From Wenzhouxiangella sp. (GTDB taxonomy: Bacteria > Pseudomonadota > Gammaproteobacteria > Xanthomonadales > Wenzhouxiangellaceae): a stretch of 51,107 bases of DNA. How positions within the stretch are numbered: the stretch's first letter is position 1; the number at the start of each line of letters is the position of its first letter. The notes below the pieces were generated by a model. The model had not been told where the DNA came from and did no database searches. It saw only the letters and a program-made list of their open reading frames with translations. The position numbers were made by a program, and so were the translations under genes. Below are positions 18,101 to 26,114 of this stretch, piece after piece. The stretch is from NCBI GenBank assembly GCA_007134485.1, contig SLKT01000022.1, forward strand, positions 1 to 51,107. The letters run 5' to 3'.

Positions 18101-18296
18101 CGGCAACCGCTATGTCAATCGCAACATGACCGGTGCAGTCGTCGGGGTTCAGCCGTTCGGTGGTGAAGGCCTGTCCGGCACGGGACCCAAGGCGGGCGGC
18201 CCGCACTACCTGTTCCGATTTGCCTGCGAGCGCACCCTGACCGTCAACACCTCGGCGGTGGGGGGCAATGCCTCGCTGCTGACCCTGGGAGACTGA
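15138..18296 (+). CDS. putA: Bifunctional proline dehydrogenase / P5C dehydrogenase
   Basis: The protein oxidises proline to glutamate in two steps. The 1052 residues comprise an N-terminal arm (1-160), a FAD-dependent proline dehydrogenase barrel (about 180-480, with RMVKGAYWDAEIK near 355) and an NAD-dependent aldehyde dehydrogenase (about 550-1010, with ISPWNFP, AETGGQNA near 807 and nucleophile Cys841 in GQRCSALR). It lacks the N-terminal ribbon-helix-helix DNA-binding domain of E. coli PutA (1320 aa), so it should not self-repress its promoter. ATG 15138 has AAGGG seven bases upstream and is preferred to a GTG eight codons earlier. No putP transporter gene is adjacent. Confidence 0.96.
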   Translation: MNDDVTEFVLDLPHDSGALRQAIDQAWLRDETEHVRFLLDQVDLGEEQCRIVRERALDLVRGVRERHRDAGMMEAFMAEYDLSSEEGIVLMCLAEALLRIPDTETAEKLISDKLSEADWEAHLGKSHSVFVNAGTWGLMLTGRLKSVSDAAQRSIGYTLGRIANKSSEPMVRAAIRQAMRIMGHQYVMGRTIDKALERSRRKENRKFRHSFDMLGEAAMTMADAERYRQGYRDAIPKVAGDERVEDVFSAPSVSVKLSALHPRYEYTKRERLMEELVPVVLELAVMARKHGIALTIDAEEIDRLMVSLDIFAAVLRSKELDGWDGFGIVLQTYQKSAWAVLDWLAELARDSGHRIPIRMVKGAYWDAEIKHGQVEGLDTYPVFTRKVNTDLSFIACAGRVLEMRDAFYPQFATHNAHTVAVIAELAGDNTEFEYQRLHGMSQTLYEEVLDSDDLKAHCRVYAPVGNHKDLLPYLVRRLLENGSNTSFVNRIVDEKLPPEEVVDDPIAKVRELTDIPHPHIPQPIDIYGSSRRNSRGLNFCQESVQSELAQSMKEALDRPVQARALGAANATGSRKSEVVSPADTRRVVGEVTWADPGQAERAIGKAIEAQDEWDRRGGAERADMLDRIADALEDNHAELMALCTREAGKSLFDGIAEVREAVDFCRYYAEQARKHFAEPQILPGPTGEHNQLSLHGRGVFVCISPWNFPLAIFTGQIAAALVAGNTVVAKPAEQTPLIATRAVELMHAAGVPENVLHCLPGNGELGAALTGDPHISGVAFTGSTETAQAINRALAARDGSLATLIAETGGQNAMIVDSSALPEQVVEDAIHSAFYSAGQRCSALRILCLQEDVADHMIEMLAGAMQELKIGDPGKLSTDIGPVIDSGQLEMLQAHARRMDEQARLIGRARLDDDLPDGHWFAPCAYEIDNIDQLEQEVFGPILHVVRYRARDVDRLINQINATGYGLTFGVHSRIDRVQQHVTDRIHAGNRYVNRNMTGAVVGVQPFGGEGLSGTGPKAGGPHYLFRFACERTLTVNTSAVGGNASLLTLGD

Positions 18297-18315
18297 CAAG
18301 CCGACCCCCTACGGC

Positions 18316-19332
18316 CTACTGCTCGAAGCGATCCCGGAAGATGACACCTCCCGACATCGGCCAGCCGATGTCCTCGAACAGGGCCGGCGTCAAATCGAGC
18401 TGGTTGAATACCCCGGCCTGCAAGCTCGGCTCCATCAACAACGGAGGGTGGGCGTCCGGCGTCCAGTGCGAGATTGACGAACCCAATCTGAGTTCCTCGG
18501 GTGCATGCATGCGGATCCTGTCATCGCTGAATGCATCCGAACTGGTCACAATGGACGATTGTTCGTCGACAATGGGTCCGGTCCAGACCACGTGCGGATC
18601 GTTGGTCGCCGATTCGGCGCGCAGGGCATCGCTCATGTCGGTCCAGTCCAGGTCCTCCTCGGTATCGCGAAGAAACTGCATGTAGGCATCCTCGAAGCCA
18701 TCGGAACCGGCGGGACCGGCCAGCGCCCCGGTTTCCAGATCAACAAAGGTCAGAAACCCGAGACCATGAGCCAATTCGTGAAGCACCACCGGAAACAGGG
18801 CGATCGTGCCTCCCGGGGGATTTCCATCCAGGCCGTAGTACCAGGTATTGCCGCCCAGACAACCCGAACTGCCTTCATCGAGTTGCGCGTTGTACTGGGT
18901 AAAGATATGTACCTCTCCCTGATCAAGGCTGCTTTGACCGGTAATGGTATTGGCCTGGGCGATGGTGTACAGCGTGTCGGCCTGGGGGGCTCCGGAAAAA
19001 TTGATGACTGCGGCTGCGGGACCGGCGGATCCGAGAATACCGCTGGTCTCTTCGCAGTCCAATTCCGGGAAACTTGCACCGATCAGCAGATCAACGCTCA
19101 GGTCGAGGACCTCGGCCCACGCCTCGGCCGCGGCTTCGAGCACGATCTGGCGCTGCTCCCCGAGGGTCGTGCCGGAATTGCCGCCCACCGGCGAGCGGCT
19201 CTCGGGGTCATTCAGGCCCTCGTTGGCATCGTCGAGAATCACCAGTTCGAACTGGGCCGCCTGTGCCTGACCGGCGCCCAGCGCCAGCACGATCGCCGCC
19301 GCGACCGCACTTATCCATGAGACCGACCTCAT
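18316..19332 (-). CDS. Secreted zinc metalloprotease (HExxHxxGF)
   Basis: The 338-residue exported protein has a signal peptide (cleavage near Ala-Gln-Ala-Ala) and the zinc motif HELAHGLGF. The downstream ISHW ... LMEP segment and the DLTPALFEDIGWP block are typical of a secreted metalloprotease-like group common in Xanthomonadales-type genomes. The middle contains a Cys-bounded loop that may be disulfide-linked. The last residues, VIFRDRFEQ, match a C-terminal motif shared with two other secreted proteins here. The start ATG overlaps the stop of the small upstream gene by four bases (ATGA), implying translational coupling and a functional partnership. It converges on putA. Confidence 0.8.
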   Translation of the reverse strand: MRSVSWISAVAAAIVLALGAGQAQAAQFELVILDDANEGLNDPESRSPVGGNSGTTLGEQRQIVLEAAAEAWAEVLDLSVDLLIGASFPELDCEETSGILGSAGPAAAVINFSGAPQADTLYTIAQANTITGQSSLDQGEVHIFTQYNAQLDEGSSGCLGGNTWYYGLDGNPPGGTIALFPVVLHELAHGLGFLTFVDLETGALAGPAGSDGFEDAYMQFLRDTEEDLDWTDMSDALRAESATNDPHVVWTGPIVDEQSSIVTSSDAFSDDRIRMHAPEELRLGSSISHWTPDAHPPLLMEPSLQAGVFNQLDLTPALFEDIGWPMSGGVIFRDRFEQ

Positions 19333-19727
19333 CGCTCACCTTCCTGCTTGTCAAGCGCCTGATCGGTCAGGAAGTCCACCACTTGTTGCCACTGGCTGCT
19401 GCACAGACCGGTCACCTCGCCGTCGGCGCCGATCCGGGCCACATTCAGATGCTGAAAGCGACCCTGCAGGTCGACCTGTATCGATCCGTCGGGCATGGTG
19501 ACGAATTCCAGGCCCTCGGTGGATTGGCTGAGTTGGTCGCGCATGCGCGCATCCAGCTTTCGCACGGGCGGGGCATCCACCGGGGCCACTATCAATTCGC
19601 CGGTTTCCGGGTCAATATGGGCACTCGTGCCGGCGCGTGCAGGCGCCGGATATTCGCCCCCCGATTCCTCGGCCATGGCCATGCTCGCCACCAGCAAGCT
19701 TGCCATTAACTTCATGAAAATTCTCAT
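19329..19727 (-). CDS. Small secreted protein coupled to the metalloprotease
   Basis: The 132-residue precursor has a signal peptide (MRIFMKLMASLLVASMAMA). A Pro-rich stretch with DPETGELIVAP follows, then a compact domain containing STEGLEF, DGSIQVDLQGRFQ and a single Cys near the end. This looks like the small conserved domain often found beside secreted proteins and annotated 'post-PEP-CTERM-1', though that match is from memory. ATG 19727 has AGGAG eight bases upstream and is preferred to a GTG two codons before. The four-base overlap with the protease gene suggests a chaperone, propeptide-like inhibitor or cargo partner. No function is established. Confidence 0.68.
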   Translation of the reverse strand: MRIFMKLMASLLVASMAMAEESGGEYPAPARAGTSAHIDPETGELIVAPVDAPPVRKLDARMRDQLSQSTEGLEFVTMPDGSIQVDLQGRFQHLNVARIGADGEVTGLCSSQWQQVVDFLTDQALDKQEGER

Positions 19728-19935
19728 GATCACCTCTCCTCTTTGCAGTGCAAGCTTCCCGTCCGCCGATTGACCACGATACCCGGATTCTCTCGCCGCG
19801 ACCAGCCTGCCCGATTACGATGCCTCCGTCCACGAACACCCGGGCTGGACAATGTACAATGATGTGTATTACTCAACGGGGTGGATGTAGCCGTGCTTGC
19901 CGGCGCCGAACCCCGACTGCGGAGATGATCTGAGG

Positions 19936-20643
19936 ATGAAATCTTGCAATTCGCTGCATGCCGTGTCCGGAATGCGTTCATTGCTGTTCGTGGTGGTCAC
20001 CGCCTGGCTGCTGATCGGCTGTTCATCGTCCGATGATGAGGCCTGGCCGCCGGAGGATGAAACGACGCCCCAGGCCGAGGAACTGGCGCCGGCCGAGCCC
20101 GATGAAATGGCCGAGGACGAGGATTCGCCACTGGCTGAATATCCAGCCGATGACGTCGAGGCCGTTCGGGAGTTTACCGACGACATGCTGACCGATTTGA
20201 TGGAGACCAGCATTGCCTGTGACTTGCTGTCTTCGGAGCAGCTTGGCGATGTGGTGGGTGGCGATTGGGCCGATGGCATCTTTCGCTGGTTCGAGTCCGA
20301 GGTCAACCTGGCGCCGGGCGCGTTGCGCGGCATCTGCGTGTGGCAGGATCTCGAGCACCGCACCAACATCTCCTTGCGCGTGTACGACGACTCCGACATT
20401 GCCTGGGAAGCCATCCGGGACTACTACTCGGGTCTTGCTGACCGAATCCACGAGCGCCCGCTCGGAGAAGGCCCGGAAATCGGTTCAGAGTCTTACCGCA
20501 AACCGCATGGCGAACAGGGCTACGACGGCACCTGCACGCGCCTGGATGAGCATATCGTCTGCCTGAATGCGCCGCCCCGGCATGCCGATGAGTGGGTGGA
20601 GCTGGATAAGGAGCTGCTGGAGATCGTTGCCGAGGCATTGTAG
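19936..20643 (+). CDS. Lipoprotein of unknown function
   Basis: The 235-residue precursor has a lipoprotein signal ending LLIGC (Cys29). A very acidic, Pro/Glu/Asp-rich linker (about 32-75) follows, then a globular domain (about 85-235) with four further cysteines that could form two disulfides. No known catalytic motif is visible. The domain resembles small periplasmic DUF3558-like lipoproteins only in general layout. The start is uncertain: ATG 19936 is chosen (GGAG eleven bases upstream), but ATG 19972 would give an equally good and shorter lipoprotein signal. It is convergent with mutM, whose stop lies eight bases away. Confidence 0.7.
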   Translation: MKSCNSLHAVSGMRSLLFVVVTAWLLIGCSSSDDEAWPPEDETTPQAEELAPAEPDEMAEDEDSPLAEYPADDVEAVREFTDDMLTDLMETSIACDLLSSEQLGDVVGGDWADGIFRWFESEVNLAPGALRGICVWQDLEHRTNISLRVYDDSDIAWEAIRDYYSGLADRIHERPLGEGPEIGSESYRKPHGEQGYDGTCTRLDEHIVCLNAPPRHADEWVELDKELLEIVAEAL

Positions 20644-20651
20644 GCCCGGGC

Positions 20652-21464
20652 CTATCTTTGGCAGGCCGGACAGAAGAATGTGCTGCGCTGACCGATGACT
20701 TCCCTTCGAATCGGGGCCTGGCAGCGCGGACATGGCTCGCCCTCGCGACCGTAGACCAGCAGTGATTGACCAAAGTAGCCCGGCGTACCGTCGCCGACGG
20801 TGAAATCGCGCAAGGACGTACCACCCACCTCGATGGCCCGGCCAAGAATGTGCCGGATGGCTGCGGCCAGGCGGCTGTAGCGGGATTCTCCAATCCGACC
20901 GGCCGGCCGGCGCGGGTGGATACCGGCCTCGAACAATGCTTCACTGGCATAGATGTTTCCGACCCCGACCACCACCGCGGCATTCATGATGAAGGCCTTG
21001 ACCGCCAGTTTGCGACCGCGACTGGCCTTCCATAGATAGCCACCGCTGAAGACCGGATCGAAAGGCTCAGGCCCCAAGCCGGCCAGGCGCGGATGAGCCA
21101 GGGGTTCACCGGGACACCACAGCAACGCACCGAATCGCCGCGGGTCGGTGTAGCGAATGCAGTAACCTCCGGCGATTTGCACGTCGACATGATCATGCGG
21201 ACCGGCCGGTGGCGGCTCGATCCAGCCTCGAAACGATCCGGACATGCCCAGATGCCAGAGCAAGTGGCCCGATTGCAGCGTCCAGATCAGCCATTTTGCC
21301 CGCCGTTCGAGGGCGCTCACACGCTGCCCGCTCGCGGTCTGCACGGCCTTTGGAATCGGCCAGCGCAATCGGGCTTGTCGAACCGTGATCGACTCGATGC
21401 ATCGACCCTCGGCCAGGGGTGCCAGACCACGGCGGGTGGTTTCGACCTCGGGCAGCTCAGGCAT
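20652..21464 (-). CDS. mutM: Formamidopyrimidine-DNA glycosylase
   Basis: This base-excision repair enzyme removes 8-oxoguanine and formamidopyrimidines and cuts the abasic site. The 270 residues start PELPEVET, giving the N-terminal proline nucleophile and Glu3. The beta-strand lysine (ERRAKWL) and the helix-two-turn-helix motif VVGVGNIYASEALF are present, and the C-terminal zinc finger has two Cys pairs (CPRC ... CPAC). Length is standard. It lies six bases downstream of the S9 peptidase gene, so it is probably the last gene of a unit with the hybrid kinase and the peptidase. No functional link between the three is obvious. Confidence 0.96.
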   Translation of the reverse strand: MPELPEVETTRRGLAPLAEGRCIESITVRQARLRWPIPKAVQTASGQRVSALERRAKWLIWTLQSGHLLWHLGMSGSFRGWIEPPPAGPHDHVDVQIAGGYCIRYTDPRRFGALLWCPGEPLAHPRLAGLGPEPFDPVFSGGYLWKASRGRKLAVKAFIMNAAVVVGVGNIYASEALFEAGIHPRRPAGRIGESRYSRLAAAIRHILGRAIEVGGTSLRDFTVGDGTPGYFGQSLLVYGREGEPCPRCQAPIRREVIGQRSTFFCPACQR

Positions 21465-21470
21465 GGTGAA

Positions 21471-23525
21471 TCAACGAGAATCCCTTGCAGCTTGTTCAAG
21501 CCGGTCGATCACGACAGTCATGGCCTCCAGGTGCTCATCTAGGCCATGTTCCTGCCAGGGTTGGAAACGACCGCCCAGGTGCTCGGCCAGAAAATGCTCG
21601 ATACGGGCATACAGGGCGAGCCGATTGTGGCGTTGTCGAAAGCCATGCCCCTCATCCTCGGCCAGCAGGTATTCGACCTGTCGACCCGCCTGGTGCATCG
21701 CAGCCACCATGCGATCGGACTGGCTGCGCTGGACCCTGGGATCGTGGGCGCCATGTGCGATCAGCACCGGGCTGTCGATGGCATAGACATGATGAATCGG
21801 CGACTGACGCTTGAGACGCGCGCGATCCGCCGGCCGTTCGGGATCACCCAGGCGCCGGATGAATGTCTGACGATACGGCTGCCAGAGTGCGGGCAATTGT
21901 TCGACCAGCCCAACCAGGTCGAATACCCCGACGATACTGATGCCGCAGGTATAGGTGTCGGGCGTGAATGCCAGACCGGCCAGCGCGGCATAGCCCCCAT
22001 AGGATGCCCCCATGATGCACACCCGGCCCGGATCCACGATCCCCCGCTCGACCAGGCGCTCGATGCCATCGGTGATGTCATTCTGCATGGCATCGCCCCA
22101 CTCCCGATCACCGGCATTGAGGAAGGCCTTGCCAAAGCCGGTCGAGCCGCGAAAGTTGGGCTGGAAGACCGCGTACCCACGGTTGGCCAGGAACTGAACC
22201 TCGGGCTGGAAACCCCAGCGATCGCGCGACCAGGGTCCGCCATGGATCAGCGCAACCAGCGGCAATCGCTCCGGATCGGCGCCCATCGGCAGAGTCAGGT
22301 AGGCAGTGATGTCCAGACCATCCCGGGTCGGGTAGCGAACGACTTGTGTGCTGGCCATGGCCTCGAGCGGGATTCGGGGCCGAAGCTCGACAACCTTGTC
22401 CAGGGTTTGCTGGTCGCGATCAAGCAGTAACAGTGTTCCGGGGTCCGCATCGAGGCTCCGGACGACCAGCGCCCGGCGTCCATCGGCACTTTGGGACACC
22501 AGATCGAGCTGTCCCTCCGGCAGGCGTTCGCGCAGCCAGGCCAACTCGGACGCGAACCCATCGGTCTGCGGGTACATACGCGGCTGGTCGGAGTCGTAGA
22601 GCGTGGCCAGCGGGCGAGCGCTGGTCGGCTCGAACAACACCCGGGCCAGATCGGCCTCGCGGGCCGGATCGTGTTCGAAGACCCGGACCTCGCCACTTTC
22701 CAGGTCAAGCAGCTCCAGCCCGATCAGGTCTCGATCCTCGCCGCGATTGCTGAGCATCCACACCCGCCGACCATCCGGCAGAATTCGCAACGGTCGGCAG
22801 GTTTCGTGTGGGCCGCAACGATAGACCGGATGAGACACCTGATTGTCCGCCACCGACAAGATCTCGGTGCCGCCATCATCGCTGTGACGGCGGGCGAGCC
22901 TGAGCCGACCGTCCTGGTCAGCCAGCCAGCCGATGATCGAATGCTCATTGCGAATCAACAGCTCTCGCTGTCCACTGTCCAGGCTGAGCCGGTAGACATC
23001 ATGCCGGGTCGGGTCACGTTCATTGAGCCCGATGAGAATGTGATTGGCATTGTCATTGGGCACGGCGATCAGCCTGGCGCTGGCTGTCCCTTCTCCGGCC
23101 AGAATACGGGCGTGTCCCTGGTCTGCCTCCGACTCCGGCCGACGCTCCGGATCCACGGCCAGCAGCTTGAAATTCTCGTCACCATCCTGATCGACGACGA
23201 TGATGAGATGGTCGCTGTCCTGGCTCCAGAAATGATCACTGACCGGCCGGTCCTTCGTGGTCAGCGGCCAGGCCTGTTCGAAGGGCTGGCCAACCGGCAA
23301 GATCCAGACATTGGTCACGCCCTTCCAGGGCTTTGCAAAACTCATGAAGCGCCCATCGGGGGAAATGCGGGTCTGGGTGATGGCATCGGCGAACAACACC
23401 TCCCGATCGATCAGAGCCGGTGGTGAATTTGAATGGTTCCGTCCCGAAGGCCCGGCGTCGGCAATAGCCGCGATACCCAACAGGCCAGCCAGCAGCATGG
23501 TGAGGGGACGAATGACCGCAAACAT
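21471..23525 (-). CDS. Exported S9 prolyl-oligopeptidase-family serine peptidase
   Basis: The 684-residue protein has a signal peptide (about residues 1-24, MLLAGLLGIAAIADA), an N-terminal beta-propeller (about 40-400) and a C-terminal alpha/beta-hydrolase peptidase domain (about 425-660). The nucleophile elbow is GASYGGYAAL, with the acid in AHGAHDPRV and the histidine in DEGHGF. The closest subfamily by layout is S9C acylaminoacyl-peptidase/dipeptidyl-peptidase. The signal implies periplasmic degradation of short peptides. It starts nine bases after the kinase gene ends and is followed six bases later by mutM. Confidence 0.9.
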   Translation of the reverse strand: MFAVIRPLTMLLAGLLGIAAIADAGPSGRNHSNSPPALIDREVLFADAITQTRISPDGRFMSFAKPWKGVTNVWILPVGQPFEQAWPLTTKDRPVSDHFWSQDSDHLIIVVDQDGDENFKLLAVDPERRPESEADQGHARILAGEGTASARLIAVPNDNANHILIGLNERDPTRHDVYRLSLDSGQRELLIRNEHSIIGWLADQDGRLRLARRHSDDGGTEILSVADNQVSHPVYRCGPHETCRPLRILPDGRRVWMLSNRGEDRDLIGLELLDLESGEVRVFEHDPAREADLARVLFEPTSARPLATLYDSDQPRMYPQTDGFASELAWLRERLPEGQLDLVSQSADGRRALVVRSLDADPGTLLLLDRDQQTLDKVVELRPRIPLEAMASTQVVRYPTRDGLDITAYLTLPMGADPERLPLVALIHGGPWSRDRWGFQPEVQFLANRGYAVFQPNFRGSTGFGKAFLNAGDREWGDAMQNDITDGIERLVERGIVDPGRVCIMGASYGGYAALAGLAFTPDTYTCGISIVGVFDLVGLVEQLPALWQPYRQTFIRRLGDPERPADRARLKRQSPIHHVYAIDSPVLIAHGAHDPRVQRSQSDRMVAAMHQAGRQVEYLLAEDEGHGFRQRHNRLALYARIEHFLAEHLGGRFQPWQEHGLDEHLEAMTVVIDRLEQAARDSR

Positions 23526-23534
23526 GGCGGAATT

Positions 23535-25913
23535 CTAACGCCGGACCCGGCCAAGCGACTCCTCGATCTTGTCGACCAGGTCCTGGCGGCGATAGGGCTT
23601 GTGCAGCAACCGGGCCCGGTGTTCAGCCAGCTCGCCGGCGCTCACCGCCTCCTCGGTGTAACCGGAGGTAAACAGCACACGAATGTCGGGAATCCGTTCG
23701 CGCACCTTGCGCGCCAGCGCCGGGCCGTTGAGTGAGCCCGGCATGATCACATCGGTAAACAAGAGATCGAAATCACGGTCGTTTTCGAGCAACTCGAGGG
23801 CTGCATCTCCATTGGCGCTCACACTGACCTGGTAACCCAGCGAGATCAGAACTCGTCTGGCATGGTCCAGCACCAGTTCGTCATCCTCGACCACCAGGAT
23901 GCGTGCCCCGGCAATTTCCCTCTCATCCGGCTCATCGTGGCGCTCCGATGGAGCGACCTCGTGCTCCGAGCGTGGCAGATACATGCGCACGATGGTGCCC
24001 TGCCCCGGACTCGACTCGACATCGACCTGGCCTTGAGACTGCTTGATGAAGCCCCACAGCATCGGCAATCCCATGCCCGTGCCCTTGCCGTGCGGCTTGG
24101 TGGTGAAAAACGGCTGGAACAGCATGTCCATGTGCTCTGGACGGATGCCGACGCCGGAGTCGCTGACGGCGATTTCCACATATTGCCCGGGTGTCCAGTC
24201 GCTCAATGGATCGACCTGATCCGGCTCGATCTCGACATTGTCCGTGGCGATCTGCAACCGCCCCCCCTCGGGCATGGCGTCGCGAGCATTGATGACCAGA
24301 TTGAGCAACGATGATTCGAGCTGGACCGGGTCGATTTCCGCCTTCCATAAACCCTCGGCATGGCGGATATCGAGCTGTATGTCCGCGCTGACCAGACGCT
24401 TGAGCAGTGGCTTCATTTCGTCGATCAGGGCGACCAGATCGGTGGGCTCGGGATCCAGCGCCTGGCGACGTGCAAAGGCCAGCAGACGATTGGTCAGATC
24501 GGATCCACGCCGGGCCGCCGACTGCACCATTTCAGCCAACGGCTGCGCCGCCGGGTGATCGGCAAGCATTTCGGTCAACAGCTCGGCATTGCCGAGAATG
24601 ACGGTCAGCAGGTTATTGAAGTCATGCGCAATGCACCCGGTCAACTGACCGATGGACTCGAGGCGCTGTGCCTGGGTCACCTGCTCTTCCAGGGCCATTT
24701 CCCGAGTCTTGTCACGGATGCTGCCGATCACGCGGGTGGGTCGATCCTCATCGTCTCGCACCACCAGTGCCACATCGGAAACCCGGGCGTAGCTGCCGTC
24801 GGCTCGACGAAACCGGTATGCGCCGGACCATTTGTCCACAGCACTGTCCAACACCGCCTTGAAGTTGGCCATGACAGCCTCGCGGTCATCAGGATGGACA
24901 TGTTCGAGCCACCAGCCCAGACCAGAGTCCGGGTTGTCCAGGCGGTGTCCAAACGTGGTCTGCAATCCCTCGCTCCACCATAGCTGGTCCTTGACGCAAT
25001 CCAGATCCCAGATGACATCCGAGGTCACCCTGGACACCAGGCGAAAGCGTTCCTCGCTGGCCAGCAGACGCGCCTCGTTACGACGCCGTTCCGAGATGTC
25101 CTGAAAGGCGCCCTGAACGGCGACGATGGCCCCTGTCTCGTCCCGCACCGCCTCGCCGGTGGTGCGAATCCAGACCTTGCGACCGTCCTGGCGGACAATC
25201 TGCAGTTGTTCATCGAAGGGAATGCCCTCGTGCACGCATTGGTCGAACGCCGAGCGAATCAGGTCGCGATGTTCAGGCACATAGTATTCGATCGCCTGGT
25301 CGACCGTAGGCTGGAAATCGGCGGGCAAACCATGGATTTCACCGACCTGCTTCGACCAGTGGACGAGCATATCCTCGAGCTCGATCCGCCAACCTCCGAG
25401 ACGTGCGATGCGACCGGCAATTTCGGTCAGCCGGCGGCTCTGGCGCAACTCCCGACCGGTTTTTGTGCGCTCGGTCAGGTCCTGAGTAATTCCGATCAAC
25501 TCGAAAATCTCGCCGTCCTCATTCAATAACGGCATGCAGGAAATAGACAGGTGATGAGACCACTTCTGGCCGGGCAACGTTAACCACGTGGTCAAGGACT
25601 GAAACTGCCCGGTCTCCAGCGTCTTTTTCAGCAGGTCAACAACCGCTTTGTGGTAGCCCCCCGGGAAAATCTCCTCGTCGGTCTTGCCGATGAATTGCTC
25701 GGGCTGCAGACCGGTGATGGCGGTGGTAGCGGGATTGATATAGCGAATGCGCAGATCCGGACCGTACAACACCACGACATCCGGGATGTTGTCGAGCAAC
25801 TTTCGGATGTAGGGATTGCCGGAGTGAAAGTCGGCGCCCCGAGCCCAGCGCTTGTCCCCGGGCGCCTGATTGCGCTCAGGCGATGGCCCCGAGTGGGTCT
25901 CTTCAGATGTCAT
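23535..25913 (-). CDS. Soluble hybrid histidine kinase: three PAS, HisKA, HATPase, receiver
   Basis: The 792-residue sensor kinase has no transmembrane segment, so its signal is cytoplasmic. PAS domains lie at about 35-150, 165-290 and 295-415. The phosphoacceptor is His430 in the GCIAHDFNNLLT box. The ATPase domain is at about 540-650 (N box NLVINARDAMPEGG, then SDSGVGI and GTGMGLPM). A C-terminal receiver domain has phospho-acceptor Asp721 (LLFTDVIMPG). The H-box spelling is that of the PAS-hybrid kinases that lack a DNA-binding output. No separate response regulator is adjacent. An upstream in-frame ATG at 25940 lacks a Shine-Dalgarno at proper spacing. Confidence 0.93.
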   Translation of the reverse strand: MTSEETHSGPSPERNQAPGDKRWARGADFHSGNPYIRKLLDNIPDVVVLYGPDLRIRYINPATTAITGLQPEQFIGKTDEEIFPGGYHKAVVDLLKKTLETGQFQSLTTWLTLPGQKWSHHLSISCMPLLNEDGEIFELIGITQDLTERTKTGRELRQSRRLTEIAGRIARLGGWRIELEDMLVHWSKQVGEIHGLPADFQPTVDQAIEYYVPEHRDLIRSAFDQCVHEGIPFDEQLQIVRQDGRKVWIRTTGEAVRDETGAIVAVQGAFQDISERRRNEARLLASEERFRLVSRVTSDVIWDLDCVKDQLWWSEGLQTTFGHRLDNPDSGLGWWLEHVHPDDREAVMANFKAVLDSAVDKWSGAYRFRRADGSYARVSDVALVVRDDEDRPTRVIGSIRDKTREMALEEQVTQAQRLESIGQLTGCIAHDFNNLLTVILGNAELLTEMLADHPAAQPLAEMVQSAARRGSDLTNRLLAFARRQALDPEPTDLVALIDEMKPLLKRLVSADIQLDIRHAEGLWKAEIDPVQLESSLLNLVINARDAMPEGGRLQIATDNVEIEPDQVDPLSDWTPGQYVEIAVSDSGVGIRPEHMDMLFQPFFTTKPHGKGTGMGLPMLWGFIKQSQGQVDVESSPGQGTIVRMYLPRSEHEVAPSERHDEPDEREIAGARILVVEDDELVLDHARRVLISLGYQVSVSANGDAALELLENDRDFDLLFTDVIMPGSLNGPALARKVRERIPDIRVLFTSGYTEEAVSAGELAEHRARLLHKPYRRQDLVDKIEESLGRVRR

Positions 25914-25920
25914 CAGACGG

Positions 25921-25925
25921 CCTCC
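25921..25925 (-). promoter_or_regulatory. Ribosome binding site that fixes the hybrid-kinase start
   Basis: On the minus strand, GGAGG lies seven bases before ATG 25913. The upstream ATG 25940 is preceded directly by AGGG with no spacer. Confidence 0.7.
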
Positions 25926-26114
25926 GGTCCTGCACCTCATCCCTGATTCGCTGATGATAACCGCAATGCCGCATTGCGCTGCAAGGACAATTGGTTTCCA
26001 GAAGGTATTGGAGAGTGTCCAAAGCCCGGCAGCCGTAAAAGCTTCCGATTGTAGCGAATTGGATACCGGTGATGTAGCCTTGCTGACTGACCAAAGAAAT
26101 TCCGGAGTGCTGAC

